A program made the translations under genes and the position numbers. The notes under the pieces were generated by a model that had not been told where the DNA came from, searched no databases, and saw nothing but the letters and a program-made list of their open reading frames with translations. A stretch of 64,000 bases of DNA from Paenibacillus_E sp042676385 (lineage in GTDB: Bacteria; Bacillota; Bacilli; Paenibacillales; NBRC-103111), in contig NZ_JBHTHA010000011.1 of assembly GCF_042676385.1 (NCBI RefSeq), positions 62,001 to 126,000 of the forward strand, given 5' to 3'. Shown piece by piece: positions 49,631 through 58,203 of this stretch. The first letter of the stretch is position 1. Each line of letters starts with the position of its first letter.

Positions 49631-50490
49631 TCTGTCACCCGTGCTTTTTCTTTCTCTGACCAGATGCCGATGGTTGCCGGCTTAGACAGGAAACCAAGTT
49701 CATAGCAATACTTGTAATACAGGCCCAGTCCATCCCATTGTTCCTGTCCGAAATCATAGCATAATGTATGAAAATAATGATGCCAATAAGCTTCCGTTCC
49801 GCCCACCTTCTGCCGGGCCTCTTGAATCATTTCAGCGGGCTCTTCATGCGCTTTGAATTTACTCTTCAAGAAAGCCTCGAACACTTGCGAAACCAGCTTT
49901 GGGTGCGTTTGAGAGGTTTCTTTGCGGATAGCCCACACGGCAAACGACATCCATTGACCGGTCCATTTCGCCCATTCTTGCCCAAGATCCGTAATCATAT
50001 ACTTGCGATTGCGCCAGTTTTCCTTGATCGCATCATCGCCGATTAGCAAAGCGCCATCCGCCTGCTGCATCATAGCATCCAAATTAGGATTCGCATATTC
50101 ATAAGTCGGATTGCCATTGTAAAATTTCTCAAGAATGATCTTGAGCAAATTGACAGATGTAGCCGACGTTGTTGGCAAAACGATACGTCCGTTTGCGATT
50201 TCACGCAGCGGCTTCTCATGAAACAATAAAATGGAATTAACCTCTCCGTAAGCGCTAACGGATAAATCAGGATAAAGCAAATAGTTTTCAAAAGACTCCC
50301 CGTAAGCGAAGGAGGAGATCGGCCCCATGTCAATTTCTCCGGCAGCCATCGCCCGGTTGAGCGTGGTCGGTACTTGCTCCATAATTTCCACGTCATCACT
50401 CTTTATTAGATCAGGAAAGTAATAGTAGATGGGCCAAACATTCGTGTAGTTGATTCTACCTATACGTATTTTAGGATTAAAGCTGTTCAT
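49627..50490 (-). CDS. mqnA: Chorismate dehydratase MqnA (futalosine menaquinone route)
   Basis: A 287-residue periplasmic-binding-protein-like enzyme that dehydrates chorismate to 3-enolpyruvylbenzoate, the first step of the futalosine pathway. IRIGRINYTNVWPIYYYF near 8-25 is the MqnA start motif, and AAGEIDMGPISSFAYGE near 55 and WMSFAVWAIRKE near 185 fit the family. The start at 50490 is supported by GGGGTGAG and overlaps ubiX by 14 bp. It is not found between hepS and hepT in B. subtilis, which uses the men route. Confidence 0.9.
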   Translation of the reverse strand: MNSFNPKIRIGRINYTNVWPIYYYFPDLIKSDDVEIMEQVPTTLNRAMAAGEIDMGPISSFAYGESFENYLLYPDLSVSAYGEVNSILLFHEKPLREIANGRIVLPTTSATSVNLLKIILEKFYNGNPTYEYANPNLDAMMQQADGALLIGDDAIKENWRNRKYMITDLGQEWAKWTGQWMSFAVWAIRKETSQTHPKLVSQVFEAFLKSKFKAHEEPAEMIQEARQKVGGTEAYWHHYFHTLCYDFGQEQWDGLGLYYKYCYELGFLSKPATIGIWSEKEKARVTE

Positions 50491-51082
50491 GATTCTCACC
50501 CCATCTGCGATATAAGGAATGTTCAACTCCCATACTATCCAGCACTTTGCCCACCAGAAAATCCACCATTTCGTCAATGGAGTTCGGTCGATTATAAAAA
50601 GCAGGCATCGCTGGAAGCATACGTACACCCATTCTCGATAAGGTGAGCATATTTTCTAAGTGTATAGCATGCAGTGGCGTTTCTCTCGGTACCAGGATTA
50701 AAGTTCTTCCTTCCTTGAGCATCACATCCGCTGTACGCTCCAACAAATTATCGGATGCCGCCCGAGCGATCCCTGATAAAGTTCCCATGGAACAAGGAAT
50801 TACAACCATGCCTCGTGTTCTAAAGGAACCGCTGGCGACTGATGCTCCAATGTCTGCAATCGGATGAAATTGGTAAGTGCCCTTAAACCCGCCGAAATGC
50901 GCTTCCAGCATTTCCTTGCGCTTGCTTGTTTGCCAATCCAGCTCGTCATGGAGAACCCTCCAGCCTGCTTCCGTAATGATCAGATGCACATCATGCCCTT
51001 GCCCCAGCAGCAATTGGCAGAGTCTCACCCCATAGATCGCTCCGCTAGCGCCAGTAATGCCTACAACCCAGTTGCCGCTCAT
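50477..51082 (-). CDS. ubiX: UbiX-type flavin prenyltransferase (MqnM-like)
   Basis: A 201-residue flavoprotein that prenylates FMN, making the cofactor for UbiD-type decarboxylases. GITGASGAIYGVRL near 8-21 is the flavin loop; PCSMGTLSGIARAASDNLLER and VPRETPLHAIHLENM are the prenyl-phosphate sites. In this context it should serve the UbiD-like step of the futalosine route (MqnL), which is not in the window. It overlaps the mqnP start by 4 bp and mqnA by 14 bp. Confidence 0.92.
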   Translation of the reverse strand: MSGNWVVGITGASGAIYGVRLCQLLLGQGHDVHLIITEAGWRVLHDELDWQTSKRKEMLEAHFGGFKGTYQFHPIADIGASVASGSFRTRGMVVIPCSMGTLSGIARAASDNLLERTADVMLKEGRTLILVPRETPLHAIHLENMLTLSRMGVRMLPAMPAFYNRPNSIDEMVDFLVGKVLDSMGVEHSLYRRWGENHEQL

Positions 51083-51954
51083 GAATGCTGAGACACGAAA
51101 ACGTCAAGCAGAGTAAAAGCAAACATCACTAAGCTTAATACGCCATTCATCGTGAAAAAGGCAGCGTTCAATTTGGACAAATCGTTGGGTGAGACGAGAC
51201 GATGTTCTTTATATAAAAGGAAATAAGCGATGACAAGTCCGATTAGATAGAACCAGCTTAGATGAGTCATAAAGAATAAGGTGATGAGTCCGACAGCTGT
51301 TAAAGCGTGCAAGAATCGAGCGGTAAATAGCGCTGTTTTAATGCCAAAACGGCTTGGAAAAGAGTACAGTCCTTCTTCACGGTCAAAATCGGCATCCTGG
51401 CATGCATAGATGAGATCAAATCCGGTACTCCAGAACACGACAGTCAGGTAAAAAATGATTGATGCCCATGTAAATTGTCCAGTAACTGCAATCCATCCGC
51501 CCAGTGGTGCAAGGCCCAGCGTCATGCCCAGCACTAAGTGGCAAGCCCATGTAAATCTTTTGGTATAAGAGTAAATAACAAGAAAAAACACTGCGATCGG
51601 CAGCAGTTTCATGGAAAGCGCACTTAAATTTGAAGTAGCCCAGAACAACAATGCAAAAGATAAGATGATGTAAAAAAAGACCTGTTGAATGCTGATTAAA
51701 CCGGCAGGTATAGCCCGATTCTCTGTTCTGGGATTTTTCTTGTCGATGGCTTTATCAATCACGCGATTCAAAGACATCGCGGCTGTTCTCGCCCCAATCA
51801 TGGCCAAGGTTATCCAAAGAATTTGCATCCAGGAAGGCAAATGGCCGTTAAGGACGACTGAACCTAAGATGGCCCCCATGAACGCAAACGGCAAAGCAAA
51901 AACGCTGTGTTCAAACTTAATCATTTCCAGAAAAATTTTTAATTTATTAAACAT
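51079..51954 (-). CDS. mqnP: UbiA-family prenyltransferase (MqnP-like)
   Basis: A 291-residue membrane protein with about eight to nine helices. The first Asp-rich motif is NRVIDKAIDKKNPRTENR near 63-80 and the second is ACQDADFDREEGLYSFP near 188. This motif pair and the neighbours suggest transfer of the heptaprenyl chain onto the naphthoate ring in the futalosine route rather than MenA or heme O synthesis. The start is near the menG stop (8 bp). Confidence 0.85.
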   Translation of the reverse strand: MFNKLKIFLEMIKFEHSVFALPFAFMGAILGSVVLNGHLPSWMQILWITLAMIGARTAAMSLNRVIDKAIDKKNPRTENRAIPAGLISIQQVFFYIILSFALLFWATSNLSALSMKLLPIAVFFLVIYSYTKRFTWACHLVLGMTLGLAPLGGWIAVTGQFTWASIIFYLTVVFWSTGFDLIYACQDADFDREEGLYSFPSRFGIKTALFTARFLHALTAVGLITLFFMTHLSWFYLIGLVIAYFLLYKEHRLVSPNDLSKLNAAFFTMNGVLSLVMFAFTLLDVFVSQHS

Positions 51955-51961
51955 AGCAAAA

Positions 51962-52696
51962 TTACACTCCTGATTTCATTTTCCCCTTGGTGCCTATGTG
52001 CAATGCTGCGATGCCGCCCGTTAGGGGGTAAGCTTGTACATCTTGCAGTCCCTGCTTGGCAAAAATGGCCGCGAGCTGCTTATGATCTGGAAAATGGATT
52101 AATGATTCCGGCAGCCATTTATACTGTTCGTAACGCTTTGCAATCAACTTCCCGAGGAAAGGCAGCACACGCTGAAAGTAGAAATAATAAATCGATTTAA
52201 AGGGTTCCCATGTCGGTTTGGATAATTCCAGAGATACGACTAAGCCTCCCGGTTTAACAACCCGCTGCATTTCGCGGATAACTTGCTCCAGATCGGGTAC
52301 ATTCCGCAATGCAAATCCGATCGTTGCATAATCAAACGTATTATCGTCAAACGGAAGATTCATAGCATTGCCCTGGATTAGCTGAATCTGCTTGTCCAAA
52401 TGAAGCTGTTTAATTTTTTCAGCCCCGAAATCGAGCATGTTTTGACTGAAATCAAGTCCAACCATCCTGCCATCACCGCTTGCCTGGGCAAGACTGATCG
52501 TCCAATCACAGGTACCGCAGCATAAGTCAATTGCAGTAGCGCCAGGCTGTACATTCATTTTGCTCATGGTGAATTTGCGCCAAGCTTTATGTCTGCGGAA
52601 GCTCAAAATATCGTTCATTAAATCATATTTTGGAGCGATGCTTTCAAAGACGGAATGAACGAATTCTTCTTTGGATTTTGTCTTTGTTGTGTTCAT
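51962..52696 (-). CDS. menG: Demethylmenaquinone methyltransferase
   Basis: A 244-residue class I SAM methyltransferase carrying out the last menaquinone step (UbiE/MenG). FVHSVFESIAPKYDLMNDILSF near 11-30 is the family signature; IDLCCGTCDW is the SAM loop, where the usual G-G-T is C-G-T; ATIGFALRNVPD follows. The ATG at 52696 is preceded by AGGTGACG; a 29-residue upstream extension is not used. Confidence 0.95.
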   Translation of the reverse strand: MNTTKTKSKEEFVHSVFESIAPKYDLMNDILSFRRHKAWRKFTMSKMNVQPGATAIDLCCGTCDWTISLAQASGDGRMVGLDFSQNMLDFGAEKIKQLHLDKQIQLIQGNAMNLPFDDNTFDYATIGFALRNVPDLEQVIREMQRVVKPGGLVVSLELSKPTWEPFKSIYYFYFQRVLPFLGKLIAKRYEQYKWLPESLIHFPDHKQLAAIFAKQGLQDVQAYPLTGGIAALHIGTKGKMKSGV

Positions 52697-52709
52697 GTAA
52701 TTCGTCACC

Positions 52710-53576
52710 TCAAATTTCTTCAAGCACTTTAGGCTGCTTCTCCGAAAAGCGAAGGATTGGCTCCCCAATGTGAAACAGTTCACTTATTAGCTTATCGGAA
52801 TCGAGCTGCTGTACTTTGAGTTGCAGCTGCTTGATATGAGACTCTAACATTTGATACAGATGTGAAGACACATTATATTTGTGAATCAATGTGCGCATTT
52901 TAACCTGATCCGTTTCTGCTGCTTGGAGCTGTTTCCGCTCTTCTTTCGTGCCGTGCTGAAGGATATGCCAGAATCCCCAGCTTCCCCGGAAATCAGCGGC
53001 AGATTCGATTCGAAATATTTCCTCAAAAATAACTTCGCACCTTGTATAACTTCTCAGTACTTCTGGCCAAGCTTGATCATAAACTTCCGCCATGAATTCC
53101 GAAAAAGACAAAAAAAGCTGAGACTTAATCTCCACCGTTTGATGGATATAATCTTCTGCCGTCATTTTCAACTGCTTCACTTTGGTATATAAATTCATTT
53201 TCAGCCGATTCACTTCACAAATCGCACCCGAAAGCTGTTTAATCATATCGATTTGCCCAGCTTGAGATAGCAGATGATAAAACCGGGAGCTGAAATAATC
53301 GCCCGCGAGCACCTTCAGCTGTCTGGAACGGGCAGCCTTCTTCTCCTTGACCTCATTCGACGCATTCACCATTTCATGGGTATCAAGGGCTAACTGGACG
53401 AGGGAAGTCGCCAATGTATACAGCTCGCTTGACGCGCTATGCTTCGTGTTTCCGTTCAGGAACGCAAATAGCAAACGGGAGCGAAGTTCGGGAAAATCGG
53501 GCAAATCCGTGTGAATTTGGATCATATCATATTCTGTGTATTGCTTAGCGATCTCAGGGATCCGATAAGAATTCAT
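52710..53576 (-). CDS. hepS: Heptaprenyl diphosphate synthase component I
   Basis: A 288-residue helical subunit with no catalytic Asp motifs that determines chain length with HepT. LVQLALDTHEMV near 63-74 and LKVLAGDYFSSRFYHLLSQ near 90 are the family signatures. It precedes menG by 13 bp. Position after mtrB agrees with B. subtilis apart from one inserted gene. Confidence 0.9.
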   Translation of the reverse strand: MNSYRIPEIAKQYTEYDMIQIHTDLPDFPELRSRLLFAFLNGNTKHSASSELYTLATSLVQLALDTHEMVNASNEVKEKKAARSRQLKVLAGDYFSSRFYHLLSQAGQIDMIKQLSGAICEVNRLKMNLYTKVKQLKMTAEDYIHQTVEIKSQLFLSFSEFMAEVYDQAWPEVLRSYTRCEVIFEEIFRIESAADFRGSWGFWHILQHGTKEERKQLQAAETDQVKMRTLIHKYNVSSHLYQMLESHIKQLQLKVQQLDSDKLISELFHIGEPILRFSEKQPKVLEEI

Positions 53577-53679
53577 GCAAAAGCCTCCGTAACCGTATGC
53601 CGAATATCATTTGTGCTTCTATCCAAGTAATTATAGCATAACCCGTTCGCAGAAGCACAATTAATTATAACTAATCCTT

Positions 53680-54219
53680 CTATAATGGATATCTTTGCTG
53701 CCATCTGGATGTATAGGTGAGACGAAACCGGTTTTGCAGCTGCTGTTCAAGCTGAATAAGACTAAGATCGCTGGCGCTGGCCGTCATATCTTTACCGTGT
53801 TCACGGTCTGCAACCATCGCCAATACCAACTGCGCGGAGGCTTGGTCGGTTGCACCTGAATAATCCATGACGCGAACCCAAACCTGGTTCACGTTTTTCG
53901 TCTTAGCCGTCATCGTTTGGGCTATTGTATACAAATCGCGGTACACGGACGCGGACTCCGCGTTTTTGGGCAAGCTTAAATCAAGCGATAACCTCGCATT
54001 GGTCAGTTCAACTTTGCGAATGCGCATTTGCAGTGGCACCTGCACAAGAAGATCGACAAGATTGCGATCCGTCAGCTGTGCCGCTCTTTTGCCTGACCAA
54101 GCGTCAAAAGGGGGCAAACCGGCTAACCGATCAAGCTTTGGGATCATCGACAAGCTGATAGCAATGGCAACGGATAAACCTGCAGTGATAATGATTCGTA
54201 ATGACCATTTCATGTACAT
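53680..54219 (-). CDS. Hypothetical membrane-anchored protein
   Basis: A 179-residue protein with one N-terminal membrane segment (SLRIIITAGLSVAIAISLSM, about 5-24) and an external mixed domain. No family was recognised. RBS AGGAGGTACC precedes the ATG by a short spacer; a second ATG two codons in is possible. It lies between mtrB and hepS, an extra gene relative to B. subtilis. The external domain might be a lipoprotein-like sensor, but nothing supports a function. Confidence 0.65.
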   Translation of the reverse strand: MYMKWSLRIIITAGLSVAIAISLSMIPKLDRLAGLPPFDAWSGKRAAQLTDRNLVDLLVQVPLQMRIRKVELTNARLSLDLSLPKNAESASVYRDLYTIAQTMTAKTKNVNQVWVRVMDYSGATDQASAQLVLAMVADREHGKDMTASASDLSLIQLEQQLQNRFRLTYTSRWQQRYPL

Positions 54220-54255
54220 GGTACCTCCTAAACAAGCTCATATACCATTGTACAA

Positions 54256-54281
54256 AGAAAAAAAGCAGGCTATGCCTGCTA
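54256..54281 (-). terminator. Terminator after mtrB
   Basis: Minus strand AGCAGGC-ATA-GCCTGCT followed by TTTTTTTC, 10 bases past the mtrB stop, so mtrB can be a separate transcript from hepS. Confidence 0.82.
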
Positions 54282-54289
54282 TGAAAAAT

Positions 54290-54550
54290 TTATTCCTCCG
54301 TATCGATCGTACCGAACTTCGTCATAATCAAAGCTTTGCCTCGTACTTTCACTGCCGATGTATGTTCAGTGAACTGAGCAATCATCACTTCGCCCTTGTC
54401 CAGCTTTTCCGTATGATGAAAGCGAGTATCTTGTCCGCGCGTTAATCCGATCACATGGACACCGTTATCTTTAGCTTTAATGACGAAATATTCATTCCCG
54501 TTGGGGGCGCTGGTGTTATTGTTTGCGGGATTGCTGCTTTTATTATCCAC
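54290..54550 (-). CDS. mtrB: trp RNA-binding attenuation protein TRAP
   Basis: An 86-residue protein forming the 11-membered ring that binds (G/U)AG RNA when loaded with tryptophan. From residue 20 on it matches the B. subtilis protein closely: FVIKAKDNGVHVIGLTRGQD, FHHTEKLDKGEVMIAQFTEH and TSAVKVRGKALI, with the RNA-contacting Lys and Lys-x-Arg residues intact. The first 18 residues (Asn/Ser/Pro-rich) are an added tail. The start is GTG (54548-54550) after GGAGGAATGAA. In B. subtilis folE (mtrA) precedes mtrB; here no folE is adjacent. Its trp leader target is at 43643-43710. Confidence 0.96.
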   Translation of the reverse strand: MDNKSSNPANNNTSAPNGNEYFVIKAKDNGVHVIGLTRGQDTRFHHTEKLDKGEVMIAQFTEHTSAVKVRGKALIMTKFGTIDTEE

Positions 54551-54630
54551 ACTTCATTCCTCCATTCGTGCCATACTTACCTTTCTTACTAATGATGCTC
54601 AAAAAGCACCAAGAAGTCAATAAAGGGATA

Positions 54631-55554
54631 TTAAACTGACATTCCCTTGGAAGATGGAGCCCCTTTGCGATAAAAAAGCTTGAATTTCATCGGCAACACT
54701 TTGTTTGAAACCGTACGAATCAAGAAGTCTGATAGCTTCACCGTTCCGAAAGCGAACAGCATACCGGCAAATACATCGACCAGCCAATGAATTTGGAGGT
54801 ACAAGGTGGAAAAAATAATCGCCGCGCAGTAGGTCACCATCATCGTTTTGAATATCCGATCTTTCTCCCGCAGGGCGAGCAGCAGCATTGCAAAGGAAAT
54901 CGAGGTGTGCATGCTGGGAAAACAGTTCATGGTTGCAACCAGCAATGAATTTTCATCTGTAAAAACTCGATGCAGCAAATCCGGCTGCTTATTTACATAC
55001 CAAACCTCATGAAGCAGAATCAAGTTGTAAAAAGGCAAGATGAGCGGGAACTGCAGCATATGACCGGACAATGCATAAGAGATCATCTTCTTGATACTGC
55101 GTGTCCAAAAACTGCGTACAATGCATATCCACAAGGAAAGAACGAAACCATAATTATAAATCCACACCATCACCTTATCCAGGAAAGGGTTCGCAATCCA
55201 TCTTGCCCATCCGCCCGTATTCAGCGGAATGGCGTTCATATAAGCATCCCAGTGCCAAGGGTGGCGGTTATTTTCGAACATCCAATTGGCTATTCTCCAC
55301 CATAAGCTGTTTCCCGATCCATAAAAGTAATAAAAAACACCTAAAAGTGGAATACCAAAGATGAAAAATCGTTTCCAATCCACATCAACTTGATCTTTTC
55401 TCACGCCAAGCAAGCAAATCAGCAGCAGGATCCAACATTCTTTGCTCCAATTTCCCACTGTTCCGATTCGCCAAACTAAGTAAATGGACGCTATGATCCC
55501 ATACATCGTCCAATCTTGTGCTCTGATCAGCTCATTTACTTTCAGCTTATTCAA
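54631..55554 (-). CDS. PAP2-superfamily membrane phosphatase/phosphotransferase
   Basis: A 307-residue polytopic protein. The phosphatase motifs are visible as FPSMHTSISFAMLLL near 212 and IHWLVDVFAGMLFAFG near 250, the second and third PAP2 motifs; the overall layout resembles the inositol phosphorylceramide synthase-like branch. It should act on a lipid phosphate at the membrane. The start is TTG (55552-55554) after TTAGGGGGAACC. It sits between tRNA-Pro and mtrB. Confidence 0.8.
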   Translation of the reverse strand: MNKLKVNELIRAQDWTMYGIIASIYLVWRIGTVGNWSKECWILLLICLLGVRKDQVDVDWKRFFIFGIPLLGVFYYFYGSGNSLWWRIANWMFENNRHPWHWDAYMNAIPLNTGGWARWIANPFLDKVMVWIYNYGFVLSLWICIVRSFWTRSIKKMISYALSGHMLQFPLILPFYNLILLHEVWYVNKQPDLLHRVFTDENSLLVATMNCFPSMHTSISFAMLLLALREKDRIFKTMMVTYCAAIIFSTLYLQIHWLVDVFAGMLFAFGTVKLSDFLIRTVSNKVLPMKFKLFYRKGAPSSKGMSV

Positions 55555-55613
55555 TGCGGTTCCCCCTAATCATTCTCAAGTGTTGCCGTGCCCAGTTTGT
55601 AATGGGGTCCGCA

Positions 55614-55645
55614 AAAGAAAAAGACATCGGCTTGACGATGTCTTT
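55614..55645 (-). terminator. Terminator of the tRNA-Pro gene
   Basis: Minus strand AAAGACATCG-TCAAGC-CGATGTCTTT followed by TTCTTTTGC, starting directly after the tRNA. Confidence 0.85.
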
Positions 55646-55649
55646 CCCA

Positions 55650-55726
55650 TGGTCGGAGTAACACGATTCGAACGTGCGACCTCACCCACCCCAAGGGTGC
55701 GCGCTACCAGGCTGCGCCATACCCCG
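55650..55726 (-). tRNA. tRNA-Pro (anticodon GGG)
   Basis: Minus strand 77 nt folds as a normal cloverleaf: acceptor CGGGGTA/TACTCCG (one G-T pair), D arm GCGC..GCGC, anticodon stem CACCC/GGGTG with loop TTGGGGT giving anticodon GGG, T arm GCACG TTCGAAT CGTGT, and encoded CCA. Confidence 0.95.
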
Positions 55727-55760
55727 TTCGTAAGCATCAGCTTACATATTTACTTTTGTA

Positions 55761-55789
55761 ATTATAGTAGGAGATTTTCGAATTGTAAA
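55761..55789 (-). promoter_or_regulatory. Sigma-A promoter of tRNA-Pro
   Basis: Minus strand TTTACA (55784-55789), 17 bases, TATAAT (55761-55766), about 35 bases before the tRNA. Confidence 0.8.
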
Positions 55790-55895
55790 GGTATTTTGTA
55801 GAATGTTTTAGATCGATAAATAAAGCCGCGACAGCAATATGCGGCCACGGCTTTGTTCGTGTGGAATAACGTACAATCTTATGTAAAACTAACCA

Positions 55896-56168
55896 TTATT
55901 GAATTCCGTCTCTAAGCGCTTTACCCGGTTTAAATGCTGGGATTTTGCTTGCAGGGATTTCAATTTCATCACCAGTCTGTGGATTACGTCCCTTACGAGC
56001 GGAACGTTCACGAACTTCGAAATTACCGAATCCTACAAGTTGTACTTTATCTCCGCTTTGCAAAGCTTCGGAAATCGCATCAAAAACAGCGTCAACCGCT
56101 TTTGTTGCATCTTTCTTGGAAAGCTCAGAGGTTTCAGCAACCTTGTTAATCAATTCAGATTTATTCAT
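55896..56168 (-). CDS. hup: HU DNA-binding protein
   Basis: A 90-residue histone-like protein that bends and compacts DNA. It starts MNKSELINKVAETSELSKKD; the DNA-binding arm is VGFGNFEVRERSARKGRNPQ and it ends KAGKALRDGI-like FKPGKALRDGI. The ATG is supported by a GGGGGGAGGTG site; a long upstream extension is not translated. Position after spoIVA matches B. subtilis hbs. Confidence 0.96.
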   Translation of the reverse strand: MNKSELINKVAETSELSKKDATKAVDAVFDAISEALQSGDKVQLVGFGNFEVRERSARKGRNPQTGDEIEIPASKIPAFKPGKALRDGIQ

Positions 56169-56375
56169 GCCATTCACCTCCCCCCAGAAATACTGACTTC
56201 CGTTACTTCCTGTTTTCACCGTTTCCTCACAAAATATACATGATCCTGTGAAAAAACGTTGATTTTCTAAATGAAAATCGATATCGAAGCAGACGAATAA
56301 ATTCATAGTAATACACTGGGAGAGCAATTTCAAGTAGAGTTTTCCTTTTTAGGTAGGTTTATTTGCTATAAATCG

Positions 56376-56405
56376 ACAAAAAACACTCTTTCGAGTGTTT
56401 TTTGT
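56376..56405 (-). terminator. Terminator after spoIVA
   Basis: ACAAAAAACACTC-TTTC-GAGTGTTTTTTGT, a symmetrical stem with T-tracts on both sides, 10 bases past the spoIVA stop. Confidence 0.88.
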
Positions 56406-56414
56406 CAGTTTATT

Positions 56415-57893
56415 TTAAAGAATGATGGCAATGAGACCGCCGGAGCCTTCGTTAATAATGCGACCCAACGTTTCTTGCAGCTTATAGCGCGCATTATCCG
56501 GCATCTGCGCAAGCTTCCCTTGAATGCCCTCTCGAACGATAGAGTGCAGCGACCTGCCGAAAATATCCGACTCCCAAATCTTAAGCGGATTGTCTTCGAA
56601 ATCCTGCATTAAATAGCGAACCAGTTCTTCACTTTGTTTCTCTGTTCCAATAATCGGCGAGAACTCCGACTCCACATCAACTCGGATCATATGAATGGAT
56701 GGCGCAGTCGCTTTCAACCTGACACCGAATCTGGAGCCTTGGCGAATGAGTTCCGGTTCATCCAAAGCCATCTCCGCAAGTGTCGGAGGCGCAATGCCAT
56801 AGCCTGTTGTCTTGACCATTTCCAATGCCTCAGCGAACTGGTCATATTCCCGCTTCGCATGGGTGAAGTCCTGCATGAGTTGAAGCAGGTGATCCTTACC
56901 GCGTATTTCTACGCCGACTACCTCTTGGAGAATACGGTCATACAGCTCATCCGGTGCATACAAATCAATTTCTGCAACACCTTGCCCCATATTCATGCCC
57001 GCTAGCGCCGCTTTGTCGATGAAATCATACTCGCCAAATTGGCTGACGACACGATCAACGTCGCGCAGACGGCGAATGTCTTGAACGGTATCGCGTACGG
57101 AATTTTCGAATCTGCCGCGCAACCAGTGATTTTCATCCAACACCATAACCCAGCTTGGCAGGTTGACGTTTACTTCGTGTACCGGGAACTCGTAGAGTAC
57201 CTCGCGCAGCACGGAGACCATTTCCTCTTCGCCCGCACTGGCCACGCTCATTGTGACAACAGGAACGTCGTAACGGCTTTGCAGCTCGCTGCGCAGTTCT
57301 AAAGCAGGCTCACTGTTCGGTTTTTGCGAGTTGATGACGACAATGAACGGCTTGCCGACTTCTTTTAACTCATTGATAACCCTTTCTTCAGCCAACACAT
57401 ACGATGACCTAGGAATATCGGAAATCGTGCCGTCGGTTGTAACGACAACACCAAGTGTGGAATGCTCCTGAATGACCTTACGCGTTCCGATTTCAGCCGC
57501 TTCCTGGAAAGGAATGGGCTCATCGAACCACGGCGTATTAATCATGCGCGGTCCATTCTCATCCTCGTAGCCTTTGGCGCCATCGACGGCATAACCAACG
57601 CAATCAACGAGGCGTACGTTAACGTTCAGCCCTTCGGCTACTGAGATTTGAACTGCCGTGTTCGGTACAAACTTCGGCTCGGTTGTCATAATCGTGCGGC
57701 CAGCAGCGCTCTGCGGGAGTTCATCGGTAGCCCGGATCCTATCCGCTTCGCTTTGAATGTTCGGAAGCACTACAGATTCCACAAAACGTTTAATAAAGGT
57801 TGATTTTCCTGTCCGGACCGCTCCGACAACCCCCAGGTAAATGTCCCCTCCCGTCCGTTCTGCAATGTCCTTAAAGATATCCACTTTCTCCAA
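56415..57893 (-). CDS. spoIVA: Stage IV sporulation protein A (coat base ATPase)
   Basis: A 492-residue ATPase that polymerises on the forespore surface as the coat base layer; the length equals the B. subtilis protein. Walker A is GVVGAVRTGKSTFI near 22-35, DCVGYAVDGAKGY follows as the Walker B region, and the C-terminus ends GGLIAIIL, the forespore-targeting tail. The start is TTG (57891-57893), supported by AGGAGGGATTCTC; a 34-residue ATG extension lacks a site. Confidence 0.96.
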   Translation of the reverse strand: MEKVDIFKDIAERTGGDIYLGVVGAVRTGKSTFIKRFVESVVLPNIQSEADRIRATDELPQSAAGRTIMTTEPKFVPNTAVQISVAEGLNVNVRLVDCVGYAVDGAKGYEDENGPRMINTPWFDEPIPFQEAAEIGTRKVIQEHSTLGVVVTTDGTISDIPRSSYVLAEERVINELKEVGKPFIVVINSQKPNSEPALELRSELQSRYDVPVVTMSVASAGEEEMVSVLREVLYEFPVHEVNVNLPSWVMVLDENHWLRGRFENSVRDTVQDIRRLRDVDRVVSQFGEYDFIDKAALAGMNMGQGVAEIDLYAPDELYDRILQEVVGVEIRGKDHLLQLMQDFTHAKREYDQFAEALEMVKTTGYGIAPPTLAEMALDEPELIRQGSRFGVRLKATAPSIHMIRVDVESEFSPIIGTEKQSEELVRYLMQDFEDNPLKIWESDIFGRSLHSIVREGIQGKLAQMPDNARYKLQETLGRIINEGSGGLIAIIL

Positions 57894-57978
57894 GAGAATC
57901 CCTCCTACAGTTTGGTCGTCAACTGACGCAAATGACGGTAACAATTGACTACTCGTACATTCATTTGGACTAGTAAGA

Positions 57979-58007
57979 AATATATGTACTTTCACTAGAA
58001 ATATGAT
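57979..58007 (-). promoter_or_regulatory. Candidate sigma-E promoter of spoIVA
   Basis: Minus strand ATCATATT (58000-58007), 13 bases, CATATATT (57979-57986), close to the sigma-E pattern with a mother-cell -10. It lies about 85 bases before the spoIVA start, which fits mother-cell expression. The rest of 57894-58152 showed no other element. Confidence 0.5.
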
Positions 58008-58152
58008 AGATAGGCATGATCTTTTTTTTGCAGCTCATATTTCGTTGTCGTACATACGGCTTTCCCTATAGAACCATATTTAGAGATCTTTGATCGCAGA
58101 CCAAACTCTCTCCATTGAAATGAATATATGTCGGAGGGATTGCCGATATTCT

Positions 58153-58194
58153 GAAAAAGAGAGAAAACCTCTCACACAACTTGTGTAAGAGGTT
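58153..58194 (-). terminator. Terminator after the YphF-like lipoprotein gene
   Basis: Minus strand AACCTCTTACACAA and TTGTGTGAGAGGTT form a nearly perfect stem followed by TTCTCTCTTTTTC, 9 bases past the stop. Confidence 0.82.
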
Positions 58195-58203
58195 CATCTG
58201 AAC

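Noticed and set aside
55484..55801. Plus-strand ORF containing GVTRFERATS
   Set aside because: This is the translated shadow of the tRNA-Pro gene on the other strand, a common annotation artefact.
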